A stretch of 64,000 nucleotides of DNA from Plecoglossus altivelis (taxonomy: Eukaryota > Chordata > Actinopteri > Osmeriformes > Plecoglossidae). The position numbers were made by a program, and so were the translations under genes. Within the stretch, counting starts at the first letter, position 1, and the number at the start of each line of letters is the position of its first letter. Where the stretch lies: assembly GCA_036571765.1 (NCBI GenBank), contig BROE01000014.1, positions 17,617,795 to 17,681,794 of the forward strand, in the 5' to 3' direction. Shown here in pieces: positions 44,660-55,634 of the stretch. The notes beneath the pieces are model-generated. The model had not been told where the DNA came from, did no database searches, and worked only from the letters and a program-made list of their open reading frames with translations.

Positions 44660-45735
44660 GGATCATTCTGTTTCCTGACAATGTGAGGCAGATTCCTACA
44701 AGGCGGAGGAGACTAGCTAAACACTACCTTATGGGAAACTAAACAGGATCCTTCAACATGATTGAAGGGGTTGTTGACTAGTCATCAGATACCCAAACCA
44801 TTCCAGAGGAAAAGATCATTTGGTCGATCGTATCAATTCTTTGTTTTCTTCCACCGGTTTTTTTAGGACTAAAATCATTTATGGACTTTGTCAATGTTTA
44901 TCTCTGGGTGAATCAATTCCATTTATTTTAACGAGTCGGTTTGAGTTTGCAATTCGGTTTGGTATCAGTCGGACAATTTTATTCGCTTTGAATTCGTTAC
45001 CTCTCTGAGCTAACAACACCTGCCAACACAGTATGACAATACTGTAGCACATTGCTGCTATCTATTCTGCATGATGGCTCCTTACTAGACAGCTCTCATC
45101 AGCTTTTAATTAGCCTCTAATCACAGGCTTTAATACCAACTTGAGCCAGATGGTGCGGAAATAAGGAAGTCTAAACCAAGACCACTGCCCCCACCCCCCC
45201 CCCCCACGCCCTCCCCCCTGTCTGCCCCCCTGTCTGCCCCCCCGTCTGCCCACAACACACACACGTTCTCCTCCAAACCCTGTTGTTTCAAAGATTGTTT
45301 GAAAACTTCAAACAGGTTAATTGAGGTGATCTGTGGATAACGTACTTAGGACTGAGAGACACATATGATTGGAGATTGGGTGTAACATGGGTCTCTGTGT
45401 AGACCATCTGTCTCCCTGCTCTAAGCCCCGCCAATCAGAGGGCCTAGAAAGGAATCACTCTATCTCATTGAAGCTCTGACGAAGACTGTTAGCACGCCTC
45501 AACACAGACCTCGGACTTGAGACAACTCTAGAACACATCAGATTGTTGTCAAGTCATGGGGAATACGATGTCAAATTTGAGAAACGTATCAAAATGATCT
45601 GTGAAAGCGTCTGATAACGGGCTTAAATCTGGTGCTGTCTTCAGTTCGTTGTGATTCACCGACGGTGAGTCGTCTGAAAGCAGCACCAGGGTTAAATATA
45701 CGACTGAATGGATGTGATCTCAGACGCACAAGTGC
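44660..45735. other. no recognised gene
   Basis: Unique sequence with a C-rich stretch at about 45185-45245 (cccccccccacgccc, gtctgcccccctgtctgccc). No coding exon recognised. Confidence 0.4.
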
Positions 45736-46010
45736 ACACACCGCTTTGCAGCGCATCTCACCGCTTCGCAGCGCAGCGCACCGCTTCGCAGCGCACCTCA
45801 CCGCTTCGCAGCGCACCTCACCGCTTCGCAGCACACTTCACCGCTTCGTAGCGCACCGCACCGCTTCGCAGAGTACCGCTTCGCAGCGCACCGCACCGCT
45901 TCGCAGCACACATCACCGCTTCGCAGCGCACCGCTTCGCTTCACAGCGCACCGAACCGCTTCGCAACGTACCGCTTCGCAGCGCACCTCACCGCTTCGCA
46001 GAGCACCACA
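45735..46010. repeat. CpG-rich 'caccgcttcgcagcgcacct' minisatellite
   Basis: About 14 copies of an 18-20-base unit. Unlike the other arrays here it is CpG-dense, about 1 kb upstream of the pentraxin gene's first coding exon. Confidence 0.9.
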
Positions 46011-46525
46011 CGGGGGTTGGACAGCGTCTAGAAACGGCAGGTGATCTTGTGACTTAAGCCCTCACACTGCATCTCCGCCGGTCTTAATTACTGTAGAGTG
46101 GAGACATAACTCAGTGATTATAGCACCGCAGGAGACCAAAATAGTCCACTACCAACTTTGGTACCTGGTTGGCTTCAGCACTACTGCAGAAGGCAAAGAA
46201 ACGAAAGCTTGAGATGACTGTGAAACTATGAAAGTTTTTTTCAGTCTGAACTCACGTTGAGTTTGGATGATTGAACAGTTTTGGAGTTGTTTTTCCTTTT
46301 AGAGCGCCGTCCAACATTGATGACATCACACCGTCTGTTCCAGGGCAAATCCTTCAATTAATCCCTAAAGCCTGTTAATGAACCAACCTTGACTGAAGAA
46401 CAGGCACAAGTACTGCCTGAGAACTGTAGTTAGTTCTCTGCTTCGTTAGTCCAGTGAAACAACCAATAACATAACCTGTACGAGACACATGCTCAGCTAA
46501 ATCGTTCTGATTTGTTGTTCACAGA

Positions 46526-46608
46526 GGGAACTTCAACACCAAGCAAAAGGAGGACGTGGAAGTGAACTCCAAGCCCGAGTCTGAGGGAGATAACCAGGGG
46601 CACGACTA
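46526..46608 (+). other. unassigned exon-like segment ending in a stop codon
   Basis: After a tract ending in ACAG there is an open stretch reading NFNTKQKEDVEVNSKPESEG followed by a few residues and TAA. Codon choice (AAG, GAG, GTG, AAC) looks coding rather than random. I do not recognise the peptide. It could be the last exon of an unidentified plus-strand gene, part of a 5' UTR exon of the pentraxin gene, or chance. Confidence 0.25.
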
Positions 46609-46850
46609 ACTGAGAGAGCTCGTAACCCTGGAGACGCATCTACTTGAAGAAGAAACCACAGAAGAAGAAACGAAGAAAACCAATGATTTTCTTGAGAAGA
46701 TTATAGAGACTGTTTAGGGACCACCTTCCATCCATGCTGCTACCACAAGAGAGGTAGACTCGCTCTTTAATCTCATACTTTATACCTCGCTCATGTTGCG
46801 CAATGAAGTCTGACTCTTCATCGTTGAACCTCACACCTGGACTCCTGAGG

Positions 46851-49800
46851 ATGGGACACAGGTGGATTTCTCAACCTTCGTTCCTGCCGACTCTCCTCCT
46901 CGTCCTCTTCCTCATGTCTCCTGCGTTTGGCAGCGCCATGCCCGGGCCCGACTACGACTACCCAGCACCACGCTTCATTTGCACCCCTATTCCTGTGGAT
47001 GCAGACCCTGCTTGCTTCCCCACCGGGGGCCCAGCCATGGGGCCCTCTGGGGCTGGGGGGCCAGGCCACCACGGGCCTCCTGGAGGGGCCCCCAACGGCT
47101 TTTGGGGGATGACGGAGGAGGCTAAGACCACCATCTTACACCTCAGAGAGAGCTTGGTACAGCAGAAGGAGACCATCTTGGACCAGAGAGAGACCATTAG
47201 GGAGCTGACTGCTAAGCTCTCCCTGTGCGAGGGCTTTGGACGGGGCATTGGGACCCAGGACGACCACCATGGAGGTCATGGAAGCCATAGCTCCCACGCC
47301 GGCAAGGGGCACCGTGGAAACGGCAACCACGGACCGGGGGGGCACCGTTCTGACGGAGGGCACGGCAACAAACGAGGGAAGGAGAAACACGTGACGGCGG
47401 GGGATATGACATCATCGCCAGAGCAGATGAACAGGATGCTGCAGGCTCTGAAGGAGAGGCTGGAGAACCTGCAGGTGAGAGAAGCACACCAGGGGACCAT
47501 GTAGAACGAGACAGAACAAGACAGAGAGACGATGTAGAACGAGACAGAACGAGACAGAACGAGACAGAGAGATGACGTAAAATGAGACAGAACAAGATAG
47601 AACGAGACAGAACGAGACAGAACGAAATAGAACGAGACAGAACAAGACAGAGAGACGACGTAGAACGAGACAGAACGAGACAGAATGAGATAGAACAAGA
47701 GAACAAGACAGAATGAGACAGAGAGACGATGTAGAACGAGACAGAACGAGACAGAGAGACAACGTGAAATGAGACAGACAGACAACGTAGAACGAGACAG
47801 AACGAGACAGAGACAAGGCAGTCTAACTAAGTCCCAGAAGTTTACAAAGTTTAGAAAGAAACAAAGACAGTTAACTTCCAGATGTGTCAAAGACAGAGAA
47901 ACTATAGAGATTTGGCCGTAGTGGAGTAATCACTTCCTGTCTAAAAGCCACAGTAGTGGAGTAGTCACTTCCTGTCTAAAAGCCACAGTAGTGGAGTAGT
48001 CACTTCCTGTCTAAAAGCCACAGTAGTGGAGTAGTCACTTCCTGTCAGAGTGTAAAAGCCACAGTAGTGGAGTAATCACTTCCTGTCAGAGTGTAAAAGC
48101 CACAGTAGTGGAGTAGTCACTTCCTGTCAGAGTGTAAAAGCCACAGTAGTGGAGTAATCACTTCCTGTCAGAGTCTAAAAGCCACTGTCCATAGTATCAA
48201 TCTAGATCCACTTGTTTGAGATTAGCTAACGAATGAGATGAAACTCTTCATCTCAATCCATTCCTCTCCAAATACTAACTATTCCCACATCTATTAGTTT
48301 CTAGTATCGGTCGATCTGTACCTGTCGTAGAGGGTGAGGACGAACAGATGTCAAGCACAGCAGGGTGGAACCCTGAGATCAACGTCAATTATCGTGATCT
48401 CCGCTGACGCCCTGATTATCAGGCCACCAGCCAAGCCTGGATTACTGCAGACAGACACATACGTAGAAAAACCTCCATAGTCCATCGCAAGTGGCCGATG
48501 TAGAAGCTGATTGGCTGATTTCGTCCCCAGTAGCGACCTTCACGCACTCCTGAGACGTATCCAGTGAAGCAGCTCACTCTGTCGACCCTGCGTGACCTGT
48601 TAGCTTAGACTCCCACCTGAGTTCACTCTTAAGCAGCACATAGCATGAGTGTGTGAGGGCCTGAGCGTTGACCAGGTCATGTGACCAGGTCATGTGACCA
48701 GGTTGTGAGCGTGTGAGGGCCTGAGCATTGACCAGGTCATGTGACCAGGTCATGTGACCAGGTTGTGAGTGTGTGAGGGCCTGAGCGTTGACCAAGTCAC
48801 GTGACCAAGTCATGTGACCAAGTTGTGAGTGTGTGAGGGCCTGAGCGTTGACCAAGTCATGTGGCCAAGTCATGTGACCAAGTTGTGAGTTTGTGAGGGC
48901 CTGAGCGTTGACAAAGTCACGTGACCAGGTTGTGAGTGTGTGAGGGCCTGAGCGTTGACCAAGTCATGTGACCAAGTCATGTGACTAGATCGTAAGTGAA
49001 AGGGGACAGAGAGGGTGCCGGGGCGGTCGAGAGTTAACGTGTGTGGTCTCTCTCCTCTCAGCAGTCCAGGAACACTTCCACCACGTACTCAAGCTCTCTG
49101 AGGGAGCTGCTGCAGAGGAAGATAAACGCTCTGGAGCAGCAGATGCGCCATCACTCCACCGCCGCCCTCAACGACCCGGATCACCACGACAACGACAGCC
49201 ACAGCGACGATCGCGATCACCGCGACGACGGGAACCCTGGCGACGGTCACCACGCTGACGCCCGCCACGACGACGAGCACCACGACGGCGACGACGGTCA
49301 CCACGACGACGGTCACCACGACGACGGTCACCACGACGACGGCCACCACGACGACGGCCACCACGACGACGGCCACCGAGAAGACAACCGTCACGACAAC
49401 AGCGATGAGTATGATGAAAATGACGACGATGAGGGGGACGACGACAGTCACCACGACAACATCGCAGATAGCCATGGTTACCTTCCACGAACAGGCTATC
49501 ACTCACAAGGTCGTAGATCTGGGTTGCATTCCAACAAACTGGAGTCTGTCCTGAATCACCTACACCACACAGGTACAACACAAAACTCTTTCTGATCATT
49601 GGGCTAAACTGAGATTCCACGTATGAGCTGCTTCCAACAGGGAAACAACCCTAACCTCTAACCTTTAACCCTAACCTCTAACCTCTAACCTTTAACCCTA
49701 ACCTATAACTCTAACCCTAACCTCTAACTCTAACCCTAACCTCTAACCTTTAACCCTAACCTCTAACCCTAACATTTAACCTCTAACTCTAACCCTAACC

Positions 49801-51527
49801 TCTAACCTCAACCCTGACCTCTGACACTTCTAACCTTTAACCCCAACCCTGACCTCTGATCTCTGACCCCTAACCCCTCTGACCCTCCCAGGTTCCAACA
49901 GGAAGAAACTCAAGACTCCGACAGCCTTCCAGATCGGCTTCCCCATGAGAACCAACTACATGTACGGGAGGGTGAAGAGCACACTTCTCCATGAGATCTT
50001 TGCTCTCACGCTGTGCCTGTGGATCAAGGGGGGCGCGGGGCCTGGTCTGGGGACCCCCTTCTCCTACTCCGTACCTGGGCAAGCTAACGAGCTGGTGCTC
50101 ATCGAATGGGGCAACAACCCCATGGAACTGCTGGTGGACGACAAGGTGAGGAGGAGATAGACTGAGACGGAGACAGACTGAGACGGAGACAGACGCCACA
50201 CAAAAGCGTCCTGACGTCTTCAGGGAACGGCCGACGTTGTCCAAGGCGACAGTCTCAGTACAGTTGAAGTAGAGCAGGTGGTGTCCAATCCTGGCCCTCG
50301 AGGGCCGCTGTCCTGACAGTTGTAGATGTTTCCCTGCTCCAGAACACCTGATACAAATGATGGGTCACTATGAGGCTTCCACAGAGCTTGATAACGACCC
50401 ATTCATTAGAATCAGGTCAATGGAGCAAGGAAACATCTAAACCTGTCAGGAAGGTGGCCCTCGAAGTCCAAGATTGGACAGTCCTGAAGTAAAGCAAAGC
50501 TAGCGAACCTCTGTGTTCAGTCGGTGTCGGGTCAGTTTGGAACAAACGGTCCGTCAGAAGGTGTGAAGTATGGCACTGTGACAACAGCCTCCTGCTGAGC
50601 TCCTCTGCTGAGCCTTCAGATTCGGCCTAAACCGCTTGTGTCCTGAGGCGTCACACCACTTAAGACGGATAAGCAGCGTGCAAGCCAGCCTTTGGAGTTA
50701 GCCTTTTCTACTCAGAAAAATAGCAACTGTAGCTCCGACACGGAGCCCTTTCTGTTCGTTTAACTTCCTGTTCCCCTCCTCCCGCCACCCGGTGTGTTCT
50801 GATTCGGCATCGACCCTCCAACTGTCAAATAAAATCCAGTTGCGTTGAGACTTCCGTTGTGATTCAGTAAAGTAGCCGTGAGTCTGACTGTGTCACGGTC
50901 TGTGTTCCTCCTCTAGGCAGTGACGTTGCCGCTCTCCCTGAGCGATGGGAAATGGCATCACGTCTGCGTGACGTGGACCACCAGGGACGGACTTTGGGAG
51001 GCGTACCAGGACGGGGTGAAGAGAGGCTCTGGGGAAGATCTGTCTGCTTGGCACCCTATCAAGCCTGGAGGAGTGTTCATCCTGGGGCAGGAACAGGTGA
51101 GACAGACGTGGTCTGAACCCCCGTTTTGTACTTTAACATCAACATTGTCTGCTTGTTGAACTGCACGGATTTCGAAAATAATTATCGGGGACGACGAAGT
51201 GTTTTGTGACATTGTAAAGTGTGTCTAGTCTAACACACAGATAATTATCGTTTGCACTTTCCAAATAAGTGGATAAACAGACTAGTGACGATGTAACTGT
51301 TGTTTGCCTCCATCCAGGACACTCTAGGGGGTCGTTTCGACGCCACTCAGTCCTTCGTGGGGGAAATGTCGGACGTGCAGATGTGGTCGCACGTTCTGAC
51401 GGCTCAGGACGTCTACGGCCTGGCGTCCTGCGGCAGCCACCTCAGCGGAGACGTCTTCGCCTGGTCTGAGACCATGGTGGAGCTGCACGGAGGGGTCACC
51501 AAGTACCCCTTCAACCCCTGTCACTAG
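46851..51527 (+). CDS. nptx-like: neuronal-pentraxin-like secreted protein, complete, 5 coding exons, 592 aa
   Basis: Secreted multimeric protein; known neuronal pentraxins cluster AMPA receptors at synapses. Exons 46851-47474, 49062-49572, 49892-50145, 50917-51096 and 51318-51527 sum to 1779 nt. A signal peptide (LPTLLLVLFLMSPAFGSA) follows the chosen ATG; an in-frame ATG at 46803 would add 16 polar residues. RFICTPIPVDAD and LVQQKETILDQRETIRELTA are the family N-terminal motifs. The C-terminal pentraxin domain is intact: TNYMYGRV, Cys pair in LTLCLWI and WHHVCVTW, GTPFSYSVPGQANELVLIEW, and LGQEQDTLGGRFDATQSFVG with the Glu-Gln-Asp calcium site. It ends YPFNPCH. Human NPTX1/2 are about 430 aa. 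The excess is a His/Gly-rich part of exon 1 and a His/Asp-rich repeat in exon 2, which displaces much of the usual coiled coil. The pentraxin domain reads closer to NPTX1/NPTX2 than to NPTXR. Confidence 0.93.
47500..47820. repeat. 'acgagacagaacgagacaga' minisatellite, pentraxin intron 1
   Basis: Imperfect 10-11-base units (gagacagaac) broken by 'gagagacgacgtaga', starting about 25 bases after the exon 1 donor. Confidence 0.92.
47915..48185. repeat. 35-40-base minisatellite (agtggagtagtcacttcctg)
   Basis: Seven copies of 'ccacagtagtggagtagtca' plus 'cttcctgtctaaaag', some with an inserted 'tcagagtg'. Confidence 0.92.
48640..48995. repeat. 60-base minisatellite with palindromic E-box words, pentraxin intron 1
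   Basis: About six copies of a unit reading 'gtgtgagggcctgagcgttg' followed by two or three 'accaggtcatgtgaccaggt' segments. Each carries TCATGTGAC, or in two places the perfect palindrome GTCACGTGAC. Confidence 0.92.
49295..49380. repeat. in-frame 15-base coding repeat in pentraxin exon 2
   Basis: Tandem 'caccacgacgacggt/ggc' units translating as HHDDG, about six regular copies, with degenerate HD-rich flanks reaching roughly 49180-49470. The array stays in frame and lies inside the exon 49062-49572. Confidence 0.93.
49640..49885. repeat. degenerate telomere-like (CTAACC)n, pentraxin intron 2
   Basis: Interleaved 'ccctaacctctaaccttta' units; TAACCC words are frequent but rarely in perfect runs. 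Ends just before the exon 3 acceptor. Confidence 0.85.
50278..50481. mobile_element. palindromic MITE-like element, copy 3 (pentraxin intron 3)
   Basis: Same foldback element as 3053-3260 and 17483-17679, more diverged at the right arm. The starting word 'gtggtgtccaatcctggccc' is nearly identical to copy 1. Confidence 0.8.
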
Positions 51528-51650
51528 GGGCAACGGCCCCGTCGCTAGGGGCAACGGCCCCGTCACTAGGGGCAACGGCCCCGTCGCTGGGGGCAACGGC
51601 CCCGTCGCTAGGGGCAACGGCCCCGTCGCCAAGGGCAACAGCCCTAGACT
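51522..51650. repeat. 21-base minisatellite starting at the pentraxin stop codon
   Basis: Six copies of 'ctaggggcaacggccccgtc' plus one base. The first unit contains the gene's TAG stop, so the array begins exactly at the coding end. Each unit holds a short GC-rich inverted repeat (ggggcaacggcccc). Confidence 0.9.
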
Positions 51651-52660
51651 GGCGAGGAAGACATAGCAGAGCCTTGTTCACGGATCGTCACTTTTGAGAA
51701 TTATTGTCCCAGACGCTTCTGAAGAGCCCCAGGATCTGTATAGGCTGGACTCCATCTCTGCTGAAGCCTGGGAACTAACTTCTTCTTAACACCACGACCG
51801 ATCCTCTCTGTAAACCTTGAAAACGATGCCTTCCTTTTAACTTAAAACACTCGACCTAGAGACATTTCTATGGGATGGGATGGGATGGGATGTACGTGTG
51901 TGATGTCGTTCTTAGAGTAGAACTAGAACTCCAAATGTCACAAAATGGAGGTTGCACTTGGACGATGAAACATGTTATACTACTGATTGAAGCGAATAAC
52001 AGGCCTCGAAAACCTAATTTAGCAGGTTTGTAAATGTTACAGGTGGCGGTGATTTCAGTTGGTGGGTTTGTAGTGGATAAGAGGTAGATTTTGAATAGGA
52101 AAGATCATTGGATTCTTGTTGAGAGAACGTCCTTTGAAACATACAGCTACTAAACCAAAGAAAATGTTACAGGATTTATGTTTTGTTCTTGTGTCTTGTT
52201 TTGTATTTCTCTAACTGTTTTCAGTTACTTCCATACTTGTGTTACTGTCTTCCCTGTATATTGTTCATGTTTGTGTGTAACCTGACTGAAGGCCTCTGGT
52301 GTTGGGACTATTTTGAGAGACTAACAGCAGCCAGCCGACCACAAGCATAAGCAGTCTCTCTCTTTAAGGCGTTTGGGGCCGTTTTTATTTTTACTTGTCA
52401 TGAAATTCTCTCTTGAAATCCGTGTAATAGATTAGATATATTACAACGTATAATTCTAAATGGCACTATAATGAAAGACGTTCTATTGAATTAGCAGGAC
52501 GTTAAGATGTGAGGTTTAATGTTTCAAAATCATGCTTACTTTTCTCTGTGAAGTAGGCCTGTAGATTCATCCGAGACCTGTACACTTGTTCTCCAAGTCC
52601 AACCTTGTACTGAAAATACTTGAAAAACGTTTTGAAGTGGTTTGTAAATAAATATTTTGT
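51651..52660 (+). other. 3' UTR of the pentraxin-like gene
   Basis: Unique AT-rich sequence ending in the canonical hexamer at 52647-52652. No coding exon seen. Confidence 0.65.
52647..52652 (+). promoter_or_regulatory. polyadenylation signal of the pentraxin-like gene
   Basis: AATAAA about 1.1 kb after the stop codon, followed by a T/GT-rich region (tgttgtttgggcac). Confidence 0.65.
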
Positions 52661-52979
52661 ATAACTAACTGTTGTTTGGGCACTTTTTTTAACCCTATAA
52701 CAAAGAACATGCTTGTCACAGAATCCAGAGGGTGAAATTGGAGTTTCACTTCAGTGAGTTTGACTATAGCATGATGTTTTATCACGTACCAAAGCATTGA
52801 AACAATCAATCAAACAATCATTTGCGCGAAACAATCTTAAACTATAACTTCTTCACTCATTTTGTAGGTCTCAGTGTGAAAGGGCAGAGCTATTGAAGTG
52901 CTTACTGGTGAACACCAGAGAGAACTAAGGATGAAGACAAACTGGAGACTAAGTCGTCTGTGTGGTCTGACTTAGCGTC

Positions 52980-53170
52980 ACACACACATGCCCTAACTCT
53001 CTCTCTCTCACACACACACACACTATCACAATGTCTCACACACACACACCCTCATGCTCTCACACACACACGCCCTCACAATGTCACACACACCCTTATG
53101 CTCGCTCTCTCTCTCGCTCTCTCTCTCGCACACGCACACACACAATGTCACACAATGTCACACACGCACA
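52980..53170. repeat. (CA)n / 'ctctcacacacacac' microsatellite
   Basis: CA and CT runs with 'caatgtcaca' units, in the short spacer between the converging pentraxin and cytohesin genes. Confidence 0.9.
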
Positions 53171-53739
53171 CAGCTTAGGTGTGAATCCAGAAAACACCTC
53201 CTAAGTCTAAAGCCTTTGACCCCATCCTCCTCCTCCTCACATCACGCATCCTTAAAGCCTGTCTGCTCCACCTTGCAGCACAGAGCACCACCACGAACAA
53301 CCGCTGACCCACGCCAAAAGGATCGCAGCTCGTCGAGAATTCACTCACAACAACAACAATAATATCAGTTCACTTTTTATTATTTCACAAGTTAACTGGT
53401 ATCAGTGTACCATGGTTCTGTTTTGCTACATTTAGCATAGATGACCTATCCATCTTTACCTTACTGTAAAATCAAATAAATACATAGAAAATAAGACAGT
53501 AATCCTGGTTTAGGAGGTGTTGGGAGTTTGAGGCTTGAGATGTGACTAGCTAGAGAGGGGAGCTGTGGAGGTGCAGAGGCCGTACCGGACACTCTGGACG
53601 CTCCAGTTTGACAAGCAGAGGTCGGGTTTAACATCACAACTGTGGGGGTTTTTTTTTGGCAACTTTGCACTTCAAGAAAATCCCTCCTTTTTCAGCTCCA
53701 GGCTGTGAAGTGATGATGACGTGTCCAGCAGAACAAGCT

Positions 53740-53980
53740 CTAGGGTGGGGAGGGGTTAAGACCTTGATGCTCTGCCGGGGGGGAGGGTTTAAGACTGTGA
53801 TGCTCTGCCGGGGGGAGGGGTTAAGACTGTGATGCCCTGCAAAGGGGAGGGGTTAAGACTGTGATACTCTGCAAGGGAGAGGGGTTAAGACTGTGATGCT
53901 CTGCCGGGGGGCAGGGGTTAAGACTGTGATGCTCTGCCGGGGGGGAGGGGTTAAGAACGTGATGCTCTGCGAGGGGGCCT
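53740..53980. repeat. 'ggggttaagactgtgatgct' minisatellite
   Basis: About seven copies of a 31-35-base unit joining 'gttaagactgtgatgctctg' and 'ccggggggagg'. Confidence 0.92.
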
Positions 53981-54894
53981 GGATACTGATGTGCCTTGAT
54001 AGTCAAGGTTAAATGATGAGGGTCAACTGACATCACGAACCCTCAGAGCAGTGGAAGGCTTGTTTAACCGTGTACTTACAAAAACAAAAAATCATTAGGA
54101 GTTTGTGTGACTGAGGAGTCGTACGCCACGTTATAGACCTCAACAAACCTTGTGTTCATCCTTCTATGTGTATTTACACCAAGCAGTCATGTTCTGGTGA
54201 CGTCAATATGAAACATGACAGTAAAATCATGTGATTGTTGCAGTACTGTACAATCACCACTAGAGGGTGCTGAAAGACGGTTCATTAATCCAATCTACAA
54301 GTGCAGCACTTTGAAAGCCTGTCAAATGCTCAAATGTATAAAGTGCAATAGACAATAATTCTTGCGCTGCGTTTCCCTTAGTAACATTTCTAAAATGTCA
54401 ATTCAGTAACAAACTAATGCAAATCATCAAATCTCCAGGGGAATGTCAGCTAAATCATGTCAGACTAAATGTATAATTGACAAGTTTTTTACATTATTGT
54501 TATTAATTCAGCACAACTTAATATTTCATATTCATCAATTACATAATACTTGAAAAATTCATTAGTGTTCCTTGTTTTGTTGGAGGGGGGGGGGGGGGGG
54601 GTGTCTATCTGCTGGAAGACCCCAGGAACAGGAAGTGACCTATAGTCCAGCAGTCCTTCCTGTTCTGTGATCCACTCTGCTCCCAGTACAGATCAGAGTG
54701 CTTTAGTGTGTTTGCAACATGGCGCGACCCTTCAACAGCGTTCTCTTCAACAAAGGAAGGAACCTACATTTTCCTACCTGCTCTGAAACAGATCCAAGAT
54801 CAGAATGGAATCATATTCTCCCCCAACACATGTTTTTTTTTTTGTGGCGTCATTTCCAAATTTTGAGTTGCACCCTCTGACAGTGAACACTAGG

Positions 54895-55140
54895 ACTGTT
54901 GCTAACCGTTAGTGTTGCTAACCGCCAGAGTGTTGCTAACCGCCAGAGTGTTGCTAACCGCTAGTGTTTTGCTAACCGCTAGTGTTGCTAACCGCTAGTG
55001 TGTTGCTAGCCGCTAGTGTTGCTAGCCGCTAGTGTGTTACTAACCGCCAGAGTGTTGCTAACCGCTAGTGTTTTGCTAACCGCTAGTGTTTTGCTAACCG
55101 CTAGTGTTGCTAACCGCTAGTGTTGCTAACCGCCAGCACT
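54895..55140. repeat. 'gttgctaaccgctagtgt' minisatellite
   Basis: About 14 copies of an 18-20-base unit with 'cgccagagt' variants. Confidence 0.92.
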
Positions 55141-55634
55141 ACAGGGAGTCTGCTCCATGTGCACATATGAAGACGCATATGTTCATGTGCACATGCAGTT
55201 CTACAGTAGCTTGTACAAAATTATAATTATAAATCTCAAAACAAAAACAAAAAACTACGAAAAAAAAACTGAACAATAAATTAAAGCATTTCTATGTGTG
55301 TTGTAAACAAATATACTAACATGTATTTACAGAAAAAAATACATTATAATAAGCTGCCGTTGTAACAAGAACCCAATCTAGTGTACGATATAGACCTGGG
55401 TTTATAACAGATAGCCGTCTATACAGAGATTGTAGCTAGGAGAGCCGGTGAGAAAATTCCACTGGTCATCATAAGTCCACATGTCCCTTTCTTCATAATG
55501 CTTTAGGTCCAAATTCACTTGAGGCGTTGTGTCGTCGTAGCGACACGGAAAAGGCATCCCAACAAGTCGTCCTGTGACATCTTACTGTTAAGACATAAGG
55601 AGACGCAACTCTGCCAATCTGTGTGCAAGCACAG

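Larger units (their letters stand above)
41280..44660. repeat. error-laden duplication flanking the N gap
   Basis: The sequence from about 41300 to 42970 recurs at about 43040-44600 in the same order. Shared parts are the 'atcagtagca' start, the 'gacggtgg' segment, a GA tract of several hundred bases, the 'acagactgaccctcaggtat' repeats, and 'ttcagt...caacttcagc'. The copies differ by many single-base and homopolymer indels, unlike biological divergence. Probably the same locus assembled twice on either side of a gap. Confidence 0.85.

Noticed and set aside
46803..46850. Upstream in-frame ATG as start of the pentraxin-like protein
   Set aside because: It would place 16 polar residues before the hydrophobic signal peptide; the ATG at 46851 fits a secreted protein better.
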